20,660 bases of DNA from Desulfobacula sp. (GCA_029940235.1 JAOZRI010000007.1:1-20660); one strand, 5' to 3'; counted from the stretch's first letter, positions 8,128 through 16,681 are shown. The notes: generated by a model from the sequence alone, not told the origin. Numbers and translations are program-made.

Positions 8128-8137
8128 TTACATGTAA
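8128..8137. repeat. 10-bp palindrome upstream of bamA
   Basis: TTACATGTAA is a perfect palindrome in the 42-base lolD-bamA gap, 6 bases before the AGGA of bamA. A similar TAACATGTTA is upstream of lysS (4640-4649) and TAACATGTAA lies after aroC (19092-19101). Whether these are binding sites is unknown. Confidence 0.3.
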
Positions 8138-8154
8138 CCTTTTAGGAATATAAT

Positions 8155-10794
8155 ATGTACAAAATTAGTTTAAAAACCACTTTAATGATAATGGTCTTAT
8201 CTTGCGCTCTTTTTCAAGGCAATCTGTTTGCAGGTACAAGTATCAAAGTTGCAATTTTACCTTTTTCCCTTGAAGCTAAACAGCCCAATGACCAGCTTAT
8301 GAAAAAAATTCCTTTATTGATTTCTCAAAAACTTGAAGAAGAAGGCACTAAAGTTGTGATTTCTGATCTTGAAGATGATACTGCCAATTGGGATTTTAGC
8401 CAGTTTAGAAAATTTGGAATTAAAACAGGTGTTGATTATATTTTAACTGGATCAGTCTTTCTTGCAGGTCAAAGTATCAGTATTGATTCAAAACTTATAA
8501 ATATTTATGAAAAGAAAAATTTTACTTCCATTTATGCCGATGCTGACAATCTTGAAAACCTCTTTTCTGCCATTACAAAACTTAGCAAGGAAATTGTAGG
8601 AGAATTATATCAGCAGCAGATTATAATCAATATTGCAGTAACAGGAAATAAAAGGATTGAATCCGATGCAATTTTGCGAAGTATAGACACTCAAATCGGT
8701 GATATCATAAAATCCGATAAAATTTCCAACGATCTTAGAAAAATTTATGAGATGGGATATTTTGATAATATTGTTGTGGAAAAACAAACTATTGATACAG
8801 GAGTTAAATTACTCTTTAAAGTTATAGAAAAATCTACCATTAGAAAAGTCAAATTCAATGACAATTCAATTTATGATGAGAAAGAACTAAACGATATTGT
8901 CACTACCAGAACCGGGGGAATTTTAAATATCCATAAACTCAACTCAGATGTTGATAGAATGCGCATGATGTACACTGAAAAAAATTATCATAATTGTTTA
9001 GTAACCTATGAAATCATGCCTTTGGAAAATTCCCAGGCGGATATTGTTTTTTCATTTAAAGAGGGAGAAAAACTCAAAGTTGAAAAAATCACCCTTGAAG
9101 GCAATGATTATTTTTCTGATAAAGAGATAAAAAAAGCCATGGAGACTTCTGAAAAAGGCTTTTTCTCTTTTTTTACATCATCGGGAGATCTCAATGAAAT
9201 TGAGGTTCAAAACGATGTGGTCAGGATTGAATCTTTATATAAAAACAATGGATTTATTGATGCAAAAGTATCTGATCCTAAAATTGAAATTGGTGAAACA
9301 TTTATTTCAATTAACTTTAATATTGAAGAGGGTTCCCAATATAAAATAGAGAAAATTGATTTTACAGGGGATTTGATTTTATCCAAAGATGAGATATTTG
9401 AGAGCATTCAATCACAGCAGGGAGAGCTATACAACAGAGAAAATATAAGAAAAGATATCCATGCTATCTCTGATATTTATGCCAACAAAGGTTTTGCCAA
9501 TGTCAATATTAACCCGCTTGTGGATAAAATTGAACAAGATAAAATTATGAATATTACCTATGCAATTGAACAAGGCCCCACTGTTCATTTTAATAGAATT
9601 AATATAAGTGGTAATTTAAAAACCAGGGATAAAGTCATAAGACGGGAAATCAAGATTATTGAACAGGATACATACAGCAAGGTAAATATTCAAAAAAGTT
9701 TTAAAAATTTAAACCGTCTTGATTATTTTGATGAAATAGATATTCAGCCTGTGAACACCACCATTGACAATGAAATGGATCTAAATATTAATGTTGTTGA
9801 AAAACAGACAGGAAGTTTCTCCATTGGCGGTGGATTCAGCAGTGGAGACGGTGGTTTTGTATCAGGATCTGTTCAAGAGCGCAATCTTTTTGGCAATGGG
9901 CAGACTTTGAAGCTTGAAGCTAAAATCGGTCAAGAGGATGTTTTATATGATATAAGCTATTTTGAACCATATATAATGGATAGTAAAATTTCAGGTGGAA
10001 TTCAGTTGTATAAAGAGGAGCGAGAGTATGACTATTATGACAAAGATAGCCTTGGAATGACAGCAAGACTTGGATACAGGCTTTTTGACTACACACAGGT
10101 TGGTCTTAGATATAATATTGAGAATTATGAAATTGATAATGTTAACCATGTCTATACCAATATGACACCTGGTGAGTTTTTAACAAGCAGCATAACACCT
10201 TATATTCAATATGATTCAAGGGATGATCTCTTTTTACCCACCGAGGGCGGCAAGCATAAATTGTCCATAGAGTACGCAGGAGAATTTCTTGGAGGAGAGA
10301 TAGATTATACCAAACTTCTTGTAGAAACCGGAGTGTTTTTCAATCTTTTCTGGAAATTTACAGGTGCCCTGCATGCAGAAGGTGGGTATATTATCGATAA
10401 GACCGGCGATGATATTGATATTGATCATATCAAGTTCTATCTTGGAGGGATGAAATCAATCAGAGGATTTGACAAATATGATATTAATGGTAATCGTTCT
10501 GGAGATATAAAGGAGAGAGGTGGCGAAAAATATGTCCAGTTTAATGCTGAAATAACTTTTCCTCTGACAGAAAAATATAAGCTTGCCGGGGTTTTTTTTT
10601 ACGACCGGGGTGATGTATATCTTGAGAGTGAAGATATTAATCTTGCTGATCAATATTCCAGTGTTGGAATGGGTGTCAGGTGGAACTCACCTGTAGGACC
10701 TTTAAGAATTGAATATGCCTGGGTTATTGATGGAAAAAATGTAAAAGAGAGAGGTGAAGGACAATTTGAATTTTCTGTTGGTGCTTTTTTCTAA
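8155..10794 (+). CDS. bamA: outer-membrane protein assembly factor BamA with extra N-terminal domain
   Basis: This 879-residue protein is the core insertase of the BAM complex. A signal peptide is predicted (cleavage after about Ala26, LFA-G). Residues about 30-150 form an extra alpha/beta domain before the POTRA units, resembling TolB-N/FlgO-like folds (KVAILPF, then DYILTGSV and ISIDSKLINI). Five POTRA domains follow (about 157-226, 227-305, 306-394, 395-475, 476-551), then a 16-strand barrel region to the end. The loop-6 motif is IRGF at 769-772, equivalent to the VRGF of other BamA proteins, and the last residue is Phe, the expected beta-signal. It is longer than E. coli BamA (810) because of the N-terminal extension. 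The ATG at 8155 has AGGA 7 bases upstream. It is followed by skp, as is usual. TamA is excluded by the five POTRA domains and the context. Confidence 0.95.
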   Translation: MYKISLKTTLMIMVLSCALFQGNLFAGTSIKVAILPFSLEAKQPNDQLMKKIPLLISQKLEEEGTKVVISDLEDDTANWDFSQFRKFGIKTGVDYILTGSVFLAGQSISIDSKLINIYEKKNFTSIYADADNLENLFSAITKLSKEIVGELYQQQIIINIAVTGNKRIESDAILRSIDTQIGDIIKSDKISNDLRKIYEMGYFDNIVVEKQTIDTGVKLLFKVIEKSTIRKVKFNDNSIYDEKELNDIVTTRTGGILNIHKLNSDVDRMRMMYTEKNYHNCLVTYEIMPLENSQADIVFSFKEGEKLKVEKITLEGNDYFSDKEIKKAMETSEKGFFSFFTSSGDLNEIEVQNDVVRIESLYKNNGFIDAKVSDPKIEIGETFISINFNIEEGSQYKIEKIDFTGDLILSKDEIFESIQSQQGELYNRENIRKDIHAISDIYANKGFANVNINPLVDKIEQDKIMNITYAIEQGPTVHFNRINISGNLKTRDKVIRREIKIIEQDTYSKVNIQKSFKNLNRLDYFDEIDIQPVNTTIDNEMDLNINVVEKQTGSFSIGGGFSSGDGGFVSGSVQERNLFGNGQTLKLEAKIGQEDVLYDISYFEPYIMDSKISGGIQLYKEEREYDYYDKDSLGMTARLGYRLFDYTQVGLRYNIENYEIDNVNHVYTNMTPGEFLTSSITPYIQYDSRDDLFLPTEGGKHKLSIEYAGEFLGGEIDYTKLLVETGVFFNLFWKFTGALHAEGGYIIDKTGDDIDIDHIKFYLGGMKSIRGFDKYDINGNRSGDIKERGGEKYVQFNAEITFPLTEKYKLAGVFFYDRGDVYLESEDINLADQYSSVGMGVRWNSPVGPLRIEYAWVIDGKNVKERGEGQFEFSVGAFF

Positions 10795-10840
10795 ATTAAA
10801 ATGAATTATATATAATATTAATTAAATATTGGAGTATATT

Positions 10841-11374
10841 ATGAAACGAATGATAATGGCTTTAAGTGTAATGATCTTTTTTTTGGGGTTGAATTCCACA
10901 GTTTTTTGTGCAGAATCAATAAAAATTGGAGTGATTAATTTTGATAAAATTTTGCAGGAATCCAGTGCCGGGAAAATGATACAAAAAGAACTCAAAGCTA
11001 AAGGTGAAGAATTCCAGAAGGCAATACTTGCAGAAAAGAAATTATTGGATGAAATGAGTAAAACTTTTGAAAGAGAAGCACTTGTTTTAAGTCCTGAAAA
11101 ACAGCAGGAGAAACAGCGGGAATTTAGAATCAGGGCCAATGATTTTAAAAAAATGCAGCAAAACTTTCAAAATCAATTCAAAAAATTGGAGTTCCAGAAG
11201 TTAAATGAAATCCGCAAACAGGTTTTTGAAATTGCCGGTCAAATAGGAACCAAAGAGAGTTATACACTGGTTCTTGAAAAAAAAGCTTCTGGCATAGTTT
11301 ATTATCCCAATACACTTGATATAACTGACAAGATTATAAAAGAGTATAATTTAAAAATTTCCAAGGCAAATTAA
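10841..11374 (+). CDS. skp: OmpH/Skp family periplasmic chaperone
   Basis: This 177-residue protein has a signal peptide (positive MKR, hydrophobic stretch, cleavage after about Ala24 in VFCA-E). A beta strand region IKIGVINFDKILQES opens the Skp fold, a long Lys/Glu/Gln-rich helical hairpin covers about 45-130, and a closing segment includes YTLVLEKKASGIVYY. Skp trimers hold unfolded outer-membrane proteins in the periplasm and deliver them to BamA, encoded just upstream. ATG 10841 is preferred because GGAG at 10831-10834 is 6 bases away; an in-frame TTG at 10829 overlaps that site. The gap to bamA is 46 AT-rich bases without a clear terminator, so cotranscription is likely. Confidence 0.9.
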   Translation: MKRMIMALSVMIFFLGLNSTVFCAESIKIGVINFDKILQESSAGKMIQKELKAKGEEFQKAILAEKKLLDEMSKTFEREALVLSPEKQQEKQREFRIRANDFKKMQQNFQNQFKKLEFQKLNEIRKQVFEIAGQIGTKESYTLVLEKKASGIVYYPNTLDITDKIIKEYNLKISKAN

Positions 11375-11394
11375 TTCTCTTTGGATTTTAAACA

Positions 11395-12468
11395 ATGGGA
11401 CTATCTGTTAAAGAGATTGCAAAGATAATAAATGCCAGCATTATCGGGAATTCTGATTTTGTTATCAGAGGAGTCAGCTCTTTTCACGATTCAAATTTAT
11501 ATGATATTACTTTTGCAAGTGATTCAAAATTTTTAAATAATCTTGCACAAACTTGTGCTGGAGCTGTAATTATTCCAGACTCACATATTGTTGATGGTGA
11601 TTCTTTTAAAGATAAAGTTTTATTAAAAGTTAAAAATCCAAAAATTTCGTTTTTCAATCTTGTATCAATTTTTCATCCTGTAAAGAGAAAAAAACCTGGT
11701 ATTCATCCAAATTCAGATATTGGGATTAATGTTAAAATTGGGAAAAATTGTATTGTTCAATCCAATGTAGTGATAGGTGATAATGTAAAAATCAATGATA
11801 ATGTTCACCTTATGCCGGGTACCTATATTGGGGACGATGTTGTAATAGGTGCCAGCACCTTGATTAAACCCAATGTCACCATTATGGAAAAATCAATAAT
11901 TGGTGATAATGTAGTTATTCACTCTGGAACAACCATTGGATCTGATGGATTCGGGTTTGCTCAAAACAGTGAAAAACATGAGAAACTGATTCATACAGGC
12001 TATGTAAAGATTGGTAATGATGTTGAAATTGGCGCTGGTAATACCATTGACAGGGGAACACTTGGAACTACAGTGATTGGCAATGGTGTTAAAACCGATA
12101 ATCTTGTACATATAGCACACAATGTCAAAGTGGGAGATAATACCTTAATTGTTGCCCAGGTTGGTATTGCCGGAAGTACAACAATAGGTAAAAATGTTAT
12201 TATTGCTGGTAAATCCGCCATAACAGGGCATATTAAGGTTGGAGATGGATCTATTGTGGGTCCATTTACTGGTGTTTATTCCAGTGTGCCTGAAAACGAA
12301 ATTGTATCAGGTATTCCACACATGCCGCATAAACGCTGGCGTAAAGTTGTAAGCATAGTATCTCGCCTGCCGGAAATAAGAAAAAAACTTTTTTCCATAG
12401 AAAAGAGAATAAAAACTTTAGAATTGCCTTACAAGGAATCTAACAATAATAACCATGATAAAGAATGA
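11395..12468 (+). CDS. lpxD: UDP-3-O-(3-hydroxyacyl)glucosamine N-acyltransferase LpxD
   Basis: LpxD transfers a second 3-hydroxyacyl chain from acyl-ACP to the 2-amino group of UDP-3-O-acylglucosamine, the third step of lipid A synthesis. The 357-residue protein has the N-terminal uridine-binding domain (RGVSSFHDSNLYDITF, about 25-40), a left-handed beta-helix of hexapeptide repeats (about 105-300) and a C-terminal helix. SDGFGFAQ (183-190) and IDRGTLGTT are LpxD hallmarks. His242 in IAHNV aligns by motif with the catalytic His239 of E. coli. The C-terminus ends in a polar run (SNNNNHDKE) that looks like a variable tail. The ATG at 11395 has only GGA 9 bases upstream. lpxA begins 44 bases after the stop, without an intervening fabZ. 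Confidence 0.96.
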   Translation: MGLSVKEIAKIINASIIGNSDFVIRGVSSFHDSNLYDITFASDSKFLNNLAQTCAGAVIIPDSHIVDGDSFKDKVLLKVKNPKISFFNLVSIFHPVKRKKPGIHPNSDIGINVKIGKNCIVQSNVVIGDNVKINDNVHLMPGTYIGDDVVIGASTLIKPNVTIMEKSIIGDNVVIHSGTTIGSDGFGFAQNSEKHEKLIHTGYVKIGNDVEIGAGNTIDRGTLGTTVIGNGVKTDNLVHIAHNVKVGDNTLIVAQVGIAGSTTIGKNVIIAGKSAITGHIKVGDGSIVGPFTGVYSSVPENEIVSGIPHMPHKRWRKVVSIVSRLPEIRKKLFSIEKRIKTLELPYKESNNNNHDKE

Positions 12469-12511
12469 AATATTTTTTTAAAAGAATAAAGCTTAAGTAT
12501 ATGGAGTTAAA

Positions 12512-13282
12512 ATGATTCATCCCACAGCCATTGTTGATCCAAAAGCTGAAATTGACAGCAATGTTGAAATAGGACCCTTTGCTATTATTAAATCTGATGT
12601 AACCATTGCCTCTGGTACTACCATAGGCCCTTATACCACCATTGATCAATATGTAAATATTGGAGCTGACTGTACTATTTTTCAATATGCTGCCATAGGA
12701 GGTGCTCCCCAGGATCTCAAATTTCATGGAGAAAAAACTTATCTGAAAGTTGGCAGAGGAACAATAATCCGTGAATTTGTAACTATTAACCGGGGAACTC
12801 AATTTGGTGGTGGCATTACAGAAGTTGGAGAAGAAAACTATTTAATGGCCTATACCCATATAGCCCATGACTGTAAGACTGGGAAACAGGTTATTCTGGC
12901 TAATAACTCTACACTTGCAGGCCATATCATTATCGGTGATAATGTTACTATAGGTGGCTTGGTAGCAATTCATCAATTTGTCCAGATAGGAGATTATGCC
13001 TATATTGGTGGCAAATCAGCAGTTATTAAAGATATCCCGCCATATGTAATAGCAGCCGGCGATCGTGCAAGTCTTCATGGTCTTAATAATGTTGGCTTAA
13101 AACGGCGCAAATTCCCTAAATCAACACTTCGCGAACTTAAAAAAGCCTATCGAATATTTTTTAGGATCGGGCTGACAGTTAAACAGGCTTCTGAACGTGT
13201 TAAAGCTGAAACTGAACAGATTCCTGAAGTGCAGAATTTTATAAATTCCATTGTTAGGTCAAACAGGGGGGTTACAAGATAA
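12512..13282 (+). CDS. lpxA: UDP-N-acetylglucosamine O-acyltransferase LpxA
   Basis: LpxA catalyses the first lipid A step, acylating the 3-OH of UDP-GlcNAc with 3-hydroxyacyl-ACP. The 256-residue length is standard. The N-terminus MIHPTAIVDPKAEI, hexapeptide repeats to about residue 185 and a C-terminal helical domain (KRRKFPKSTLRELKKAYR) are typical. Catalytic His119 in HIAHD corresponds to E. coli His125. Gly167 in IGGKS aligns with Gly173 of E. coli, the acyl-length ruler, which would suit 14-carbon hydroxyacyl chains (inference). GGAG at 12503-12506 lies 5 bases before the ATG. lpxI follows after 22 bases. Confidence 0.97.
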   Translation: MIHPTAIVDPKAEIDSNVEIGPFAIIKSDVTIASGTTIGPYTTIDQYVNIGADCTIFQYAAIGGAPQDLKFHGEKTYLKVGRGTIIREFVTINRGTQFGGGITEVGEENYLMAYTHIAHDCKTGKQVILANNSTLAGHIIIGDNVTIGGLVAIHQFVQIGDYAYIGGKSAVIKDIPPYVIAAGDRASLHGLNNVGLKRRKFPKSTLRELKKAYRIFFRIGLTVKQASERVKAETEQIPEVQNFINSIVRSNRGVTR

Positions 13283-13285
13283 TCT

Positions 13286-13290
13286 GGAGG
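13286..13290 (+). promoter_or_regulatory. strong Shine-Dalgarno before lpxI with unusual spacing
   Basis: GGAGG lies 14 bases before the ATG at 13305, longer than ideal, but 8 bases before an in-frame ATA at 13299. The second arrangement would give two extra residues (start plus Lys). The family N-terminus MKIGLIAG favours the ATG. Confidence 0.4.
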
Positions 13291-13304
13291 TCACACGCAT
13301 AAAA

Positions 13305-14123
13305 ATGAAGATTGGACTCATAGCCGGTGCAGGACAGTTTCCAGAACTTTTTTCCAAAAAAGCTGCTAAAAAGGGCTATCAAGTCTATGGAGTTGGTTTT
13401 CATAATGAAACCGAAAAAACCCTTTGCGACCATGTTCAGGAATTACAATTAATTTATATTGGTCAGATTTCAAAGCTCATAAAATATTTCAAAAAACATC
13501 AAATCACCCAGGCTGTGATGCTCGGCTCCATCAATAAAACAAATATTTTTAAAAATATTCGTCCTGATTTTAAGGCTCTCTCTTTTATTGCAAAAACCAT
13601 AAAAACCCATGATGATTCTGTATTGACTTCTTTTGCAGATCTGCTGTTAAAAGACGGCATTGAAATTTTGCCTTCTACTTTTCTGCTTCCTGAACTTATA
13701 AGCCCTAAAGGCTGCTGGACTAAAATTAAACCAGATAAAGCTCAAAAAAAAGATATCACCCATGGCTGGAAACTTGCCAAACAGATTGGTAAACTTGATA
13801 TTGGGCAATGCGTAGTAATCAGCAATGGAACTGTCCTTGCCGTTGAAGCAATTGACGGTACTGATTCTACCATTAAACGGGGAGGGCTTTTATCTAAAAA
13901 ATCAGGTGCTGTTGTTGTTAAACTTTCCAAACCCTCCCAGGATTTACGATTTGATCTTCCCTCTTCAGGCATTCAAACCATTGAAACCATGCATGAAGCA
14001 GGTGCTAATGTCCTTGTATTGGAAGCTGAAAAATCAATCTCTTTTGACAGAAATGCAATGATTACCCTGGCAGATAAATATAAAATATCCATTCTCGGGC
14101 TTACAGATGATGATATCTCTTAA
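13305..14123 (+). CDS. lpxI: UDP-2,3-diacylglucosamine pyrophosphatase LpxI
   Basis: LpxI hydrolyses UDP-2,3-diacylglucosamine to lipid X and UMP. It replaces the unrelated LpxH in alpha- and delta-type proteobacteria. The 272-residue protein starts with the family signature MKIGLIAGAGQFPE, includes QAVMLGSINK near 70, and has the conserved C-terminal block KPSQDLRFDLPSSG with Asp213 and Asp217. The essential Asp of the family (Asp225 in Caulobacter) is expected in this block. Position between lpxA and lpxB confirms the role. Translation from the GGAGG-coupled upstream frame is possible, but the ATG at 13305 gives the normal N-terminus. lpxB starts 5 bases after the stop. Confidence 0.94.
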   Translation: MKIGLIAGAGQFPELFSKKAAKKGYQVYGVGFHNETEKTLCDHVQELQLIYIGQISKLIKYFKKHQITQAVMLGSINKTNIFKNIRPDFKALSFIAKTIKTHDDSVLTSFADLLLKDGIEILPSTFLLPELISPKGCWTKIKPDKAQKKDITHGWKLAKQIGKLDIGQCVVISNGTVLAVEAIDGTDSTIKRGGLLSKKSGAVVVKLSKPSQDLRFDLPSSGIQTIETMHEAGANVLVLEAEKSISFDRNAMITLADKYKISILGLTDDDIS

Positions 14124-14128
14124 GTAAA

Positions 14129-15289
14129 ATGAACCTGTCTGTAAAACTTAAACATATAATGGTGTTAACCGGCGAACCGTCCGGTGACCTCCATGCTGGA
14201 CACCTTGTCAAAGAAATAAAAAGATTGAACCAGAATATTTACTTTTCCGGCATAGGTGGAAAAAATCTTGAACATCAGGGTGTTGATCTCTTTTATAATA
14301 TTGAAAACCTCTCTGTCATGGGATTGATAGAAGTTATTATGCAGTTTAAACAAATCAAACAGGCCTTTGATTTATTTAAAAAAAAACTTGAACATAATAA
14401 ACCAGATTTACTGATACTTATTGACTACCCTGGATTTAACCTGAAAGCTGCAAAATTTGCCAAAGAGTTATATAATATAAAAATTTTGTATTATATAACT
14501 CCCAAGGTTTGGGCATGGAATAAATCAAGACTTAAAAAAATCAAGCTATATATTGATCATGCAGCTTTAATTTTGCCTTTTGAAGAGAAAATTTATAAAA
14601 AAGCCAATATCAATGCTACCTTTGTTGGCAACCCTCTCATGGATAATTACCCTGAAAACATATCCAAACCTTTTTTGCCAAAAGATAATTTATTAAAGAA
14701 AAAAACTCTGATTATCGGCCTGTTACCAGGGTCAAGAAAAACTGAAGTTAATAATCTGTTTGCAATAATGATAAAAGCTGCTCAACAGATTTCAAAATAT
14801 CTGCAAACCTGTAATAATCAAAGAGTTACTTTTATTATATCCAAGGCAGATTCAATTAAAAAACAACACATTGAAATGATTTTAAAAAAATCAGGTCAGC
14901 CAAATCTATTTAAAATCAGTGACATGCCCGTAAAAAAAATTTTTATACAATCTGATCTTGTAATTGCAGCATCCGGCACTGTCACACTTGAAGCAGCCCT
15001 GTGCTGTGTTCCTACCATGATTATATATAAAATGTCATGGATAACCTACCACATTGCAAAACAGGTTGTTAAAATAAAATATGTCGGACTTGCCAATCTT
15101 ATTGTGAACAGGGAAGTTATGCCTGAACTTTTACAGGATGATGCAAGTTGTGAAAAAATCAGCAGCAAAGCCATATATATGCTTGATAATTTAAAATATT
15201 TTGAAAATCAGCTGCAAATGGTTCGCAAAATGCTTGGTAATAAAGGCGCATCATATAGAACTGCAAGGCTTGCAATAAAAATGCTTTAA
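14129..15289 (+). CDS. lpxB: lipid A disaccharide synthase LpxB
   Basis: This 386-residue GT19 glycosyltransferase joins UDP-2,3-diacylglucosamine and lipid X to the tetra-acyl disaccharide 1-phosphate at the inner membrane. Motifs in order: GEPSGDLHAG (15-24), SVMGLIEV, the KVWAWNKSRLKKI helix, FVGNPLMD, the nucleotide-binding LLPGSRKTEV, ASGTVTLEAAL and IYKMSWITY. All are characteristic of LpxB. It uses both the substrate and the product of LpxI encoded just upstream. The ATG at 14129 is 5 bases after lpxI and lacks a Shine-Dalgarno, so coupled translation is likely; an internal ATG at 14159 (MVLTGEPSG) is a shorter alternative. It is the last gene before a hairpin terminator. Confidence 0.96.
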   Translation: MNLSVKLKHIMVLTGEPSGDLHAGHLVKEIKRLNQNIYFSGIGGKNLEHQGVDLFYNIENLSVMGLIEVIMQFKQIKQAFDLFKKKLEHNKPDLLILIDYPGFNLKAAKFAKELYNIKILYYITPKVWAWNKSRLKKIKLYIDHAALILPFEEKIYKKANINATFVGNPLMDNYPENISKPFLPKDNLLKKKTLIIGLLPGSRKTEVNNLFAIMIKAAQQISKYLQTCNNQRVTFIISKADSIKKQHIEMILKKSGQPNLFKISDMPVKKIFIQSDLVIAASGTVTLEAALCCVPTMIIYKMSWITYHIAKQVVKIKYVGLANLIVNREVMPELLQDDASCEKISSKAIYMLDNLKYFENQLQMVRKMLGNKGASYRTARLAIKML

Positions 15290-15355
15290 GCTGTATGGCA
15301 TATTCGATTTGACAAAAAATCAAGGATATGAGATTTGAGGTATGGGGTTGTGGAA

Positions 15356-15390
15356 AAACAGATTTCACAATCTGTTTATTATTTTTTAAA
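15356..15390 (+). terminator. rho-independent terminator after the lpx cluster
   Basis: AAACAGATT and AATCTGTTT form a perfect 9-bp stem with a TCAC loop (15356-15377), followed by ATTATTTTTTAAA. It sits 66 bases past the lpxB stop and before the CorC-type gene. The stem is AT-rich, so it is likely a moderate terminator. It also argues against starting the next gene upstream at 15335. Confidence 0.6.
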
Positions 15391-15436
15391 CTTTAAATTT
15401 CATCTGTTTTATGGAAAAATTAAGGATTTTATTTTG

Positions 15437-16678
15437 ATGACCCTGGAGTTGGTTCTACTTATTATTGGCCTTATTTTATCAGGTTTTTTTTCATCATCTG
15501 AAACTGCTCTTTTTTCAATCAGTAAAATCAAGGCACTTCATATTGCAAAAGATGGTTCAAAAACAGGAGAGTTAATATTAAAAATGAAAGAGGACTCCCA
15601 TACTCTTTTAACCACTATTTTGATAGGCAACAATCTTGTTAATATTGGATCATCTGCTGTTGCAACATCCCTTGCCATTGCATATTTTAAATCCAACGCC
15701 GTGGGTATTGCAACTGGTATAATGACAATTCTCATTCTTATTTTTGGTGAAATATTTCCTAAATCCTACGCTAATAATAACAATATTCTTGTTGCCAGGG
15801 TTGTGATTTATCCAATTTTCTGGTTTTCAAAACTCTTTTTCCCTTTGATATATATTTTAAATTTTATTCCCAGACTCCAGGGAGTCAAAGATATTTCCCA
15901 TGAGACTGTTACGGAAGATGAATTAATGACCATGGTGGAAGTTGTTAAAGAAGATGGTGAAATTAAAGAGGAAGAACAAGAGCTTATAACTAATATTTTT
16001 GAGTTTGATGACACTTCATGTTCCGAGATTATGACTCCAAGAGCTGATATGTTTGTTATTGACGTATCCGAGACCTTGAATATTGAAAATATTCTTAAAA
16101 CCGGGTTTTCCAGGATTCCTGTTATTGAAGATTCCATTGATAATGTTGTTGGAATTTTAAATATTAAAAACCTGTTTGTAAGTTTTCAAAAAGCGTGTGC
16201 TTTAGACAGTGTGAAATCATTGGATGTAAAGGCAATTATGAAAAAGCCTTACTTCATACCTGAATCAAAAAAACTTGACTCTCTTTTACAGGATTTTAAG
16301 CAGAAAAAAAACCACCTTGCCGTTGTTGTGGATGAACATGGAGGCATTTCTGGTATCGTAACTCTTGAAGATGTAATAGAGGAAATATTCGGGGAAATAG
16401 TTGATGAAACTGACAGGCTTGTACCGGATATTGTTAAACTTAAAGGGAAAAAATGGCTTGTTTCGGGAAAAATTGATATTGATGACTTAAATAAAGAGAT
16501 TAATATCAAAATTCCTGAGTCAGCTATTTATGATACATTTTCAGGTTTTTTCTTAGAACAGATTGGCAGAATTCCAAAACCAGGAGAGTCAATTATTGTG
16601 GATGAATGGACAATCACAGTTAAAGAGATGGACGGCAACAGGATACGAAATTTTATCCTTAAAAATGAAAAAGCTTAA
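15437..16678 (+). CDS. CNNM/CBS/CorC-HlyC domain membrane protein
   Basis: This 413-residue protein has an N-terminal CNNM (DUF21) membrane domain of three to four helices (about 3-23 and several between 55 and 155) with the signatures FFSSSETALFSISK and GEIFPKSYAN. A CBS pair follows (starting SEIMTPRADMFV, second repeat ending GIVTLEDVIEEIFGEIVDE), then a C-terminal CorC_HlyC domain. Family members are linked to magnesium or other divalent cation transport and resistance; the substrate here is unknown. ATG 15437 is chosen because TAAGGA lies 10 bases upstream and the membrane domain begins at once; the frame is open further up but would run through the lpxB terminator. aroE starts 3 bases after the stop, so it is probably cotranscribed with the aro genes. 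Confidence 0.9.
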   Translation: MTLELVLLIIGLILSGFFSSSETALFSISKIKALHIAKDGSKTGELILKMKEDSHTLLTTILIGNNLVNIGSSAVATSLAIAYFKSNAVGIATGIMTILILIFGEIFPKSYANNNNILVARVVIYPIFWFSKLFFPLIYILNFIPRLQGVKDISHETVTEDELMTMVEVVKEDGEIKEEEQELITNIFEFDDTSCSEIMTPRADMFVIDVSETLNIENILKTGFSRIPVIEDSIDNVVGILNIKNLFVSFQKACALDSVKSLDVKAIMKKPYFIPESKKLDSLLQDFKQKKNHLAVVVDEHGGISGIVTLEDVIEEIFGEIVDETDRLVPDIVKLKGKKWLVSGKIDIDDLNKEINIKIPESAIYDTFSGFFLEQIGRIPKPGESIIVDEWTITVKEMDGNRIRNFILKNEKA

Positions 16679-16681
16679 GGC

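Noticed and set aside
12440..12802. Minus-strand 120-codon frame over the lpxD-lpxA junction
   Set aside because: It is antisense to the hexapeptide-repeat coding sequence of lpxA, whose periodic composition leaves long antisense frames.
15309..15314. TTGACA as a promoter for the CorC-type gene
   Set aside because: No acceptable -10 box lies 16-18 bases downstream, and the terminator at 15356-15390 lies between it and the gene.
15335..15436. N-terminal extension of the CorC-type protein
   Set aside because: It would be translated through the lpxB terminator hairpin and adds residues not expected before the CNNM domain.
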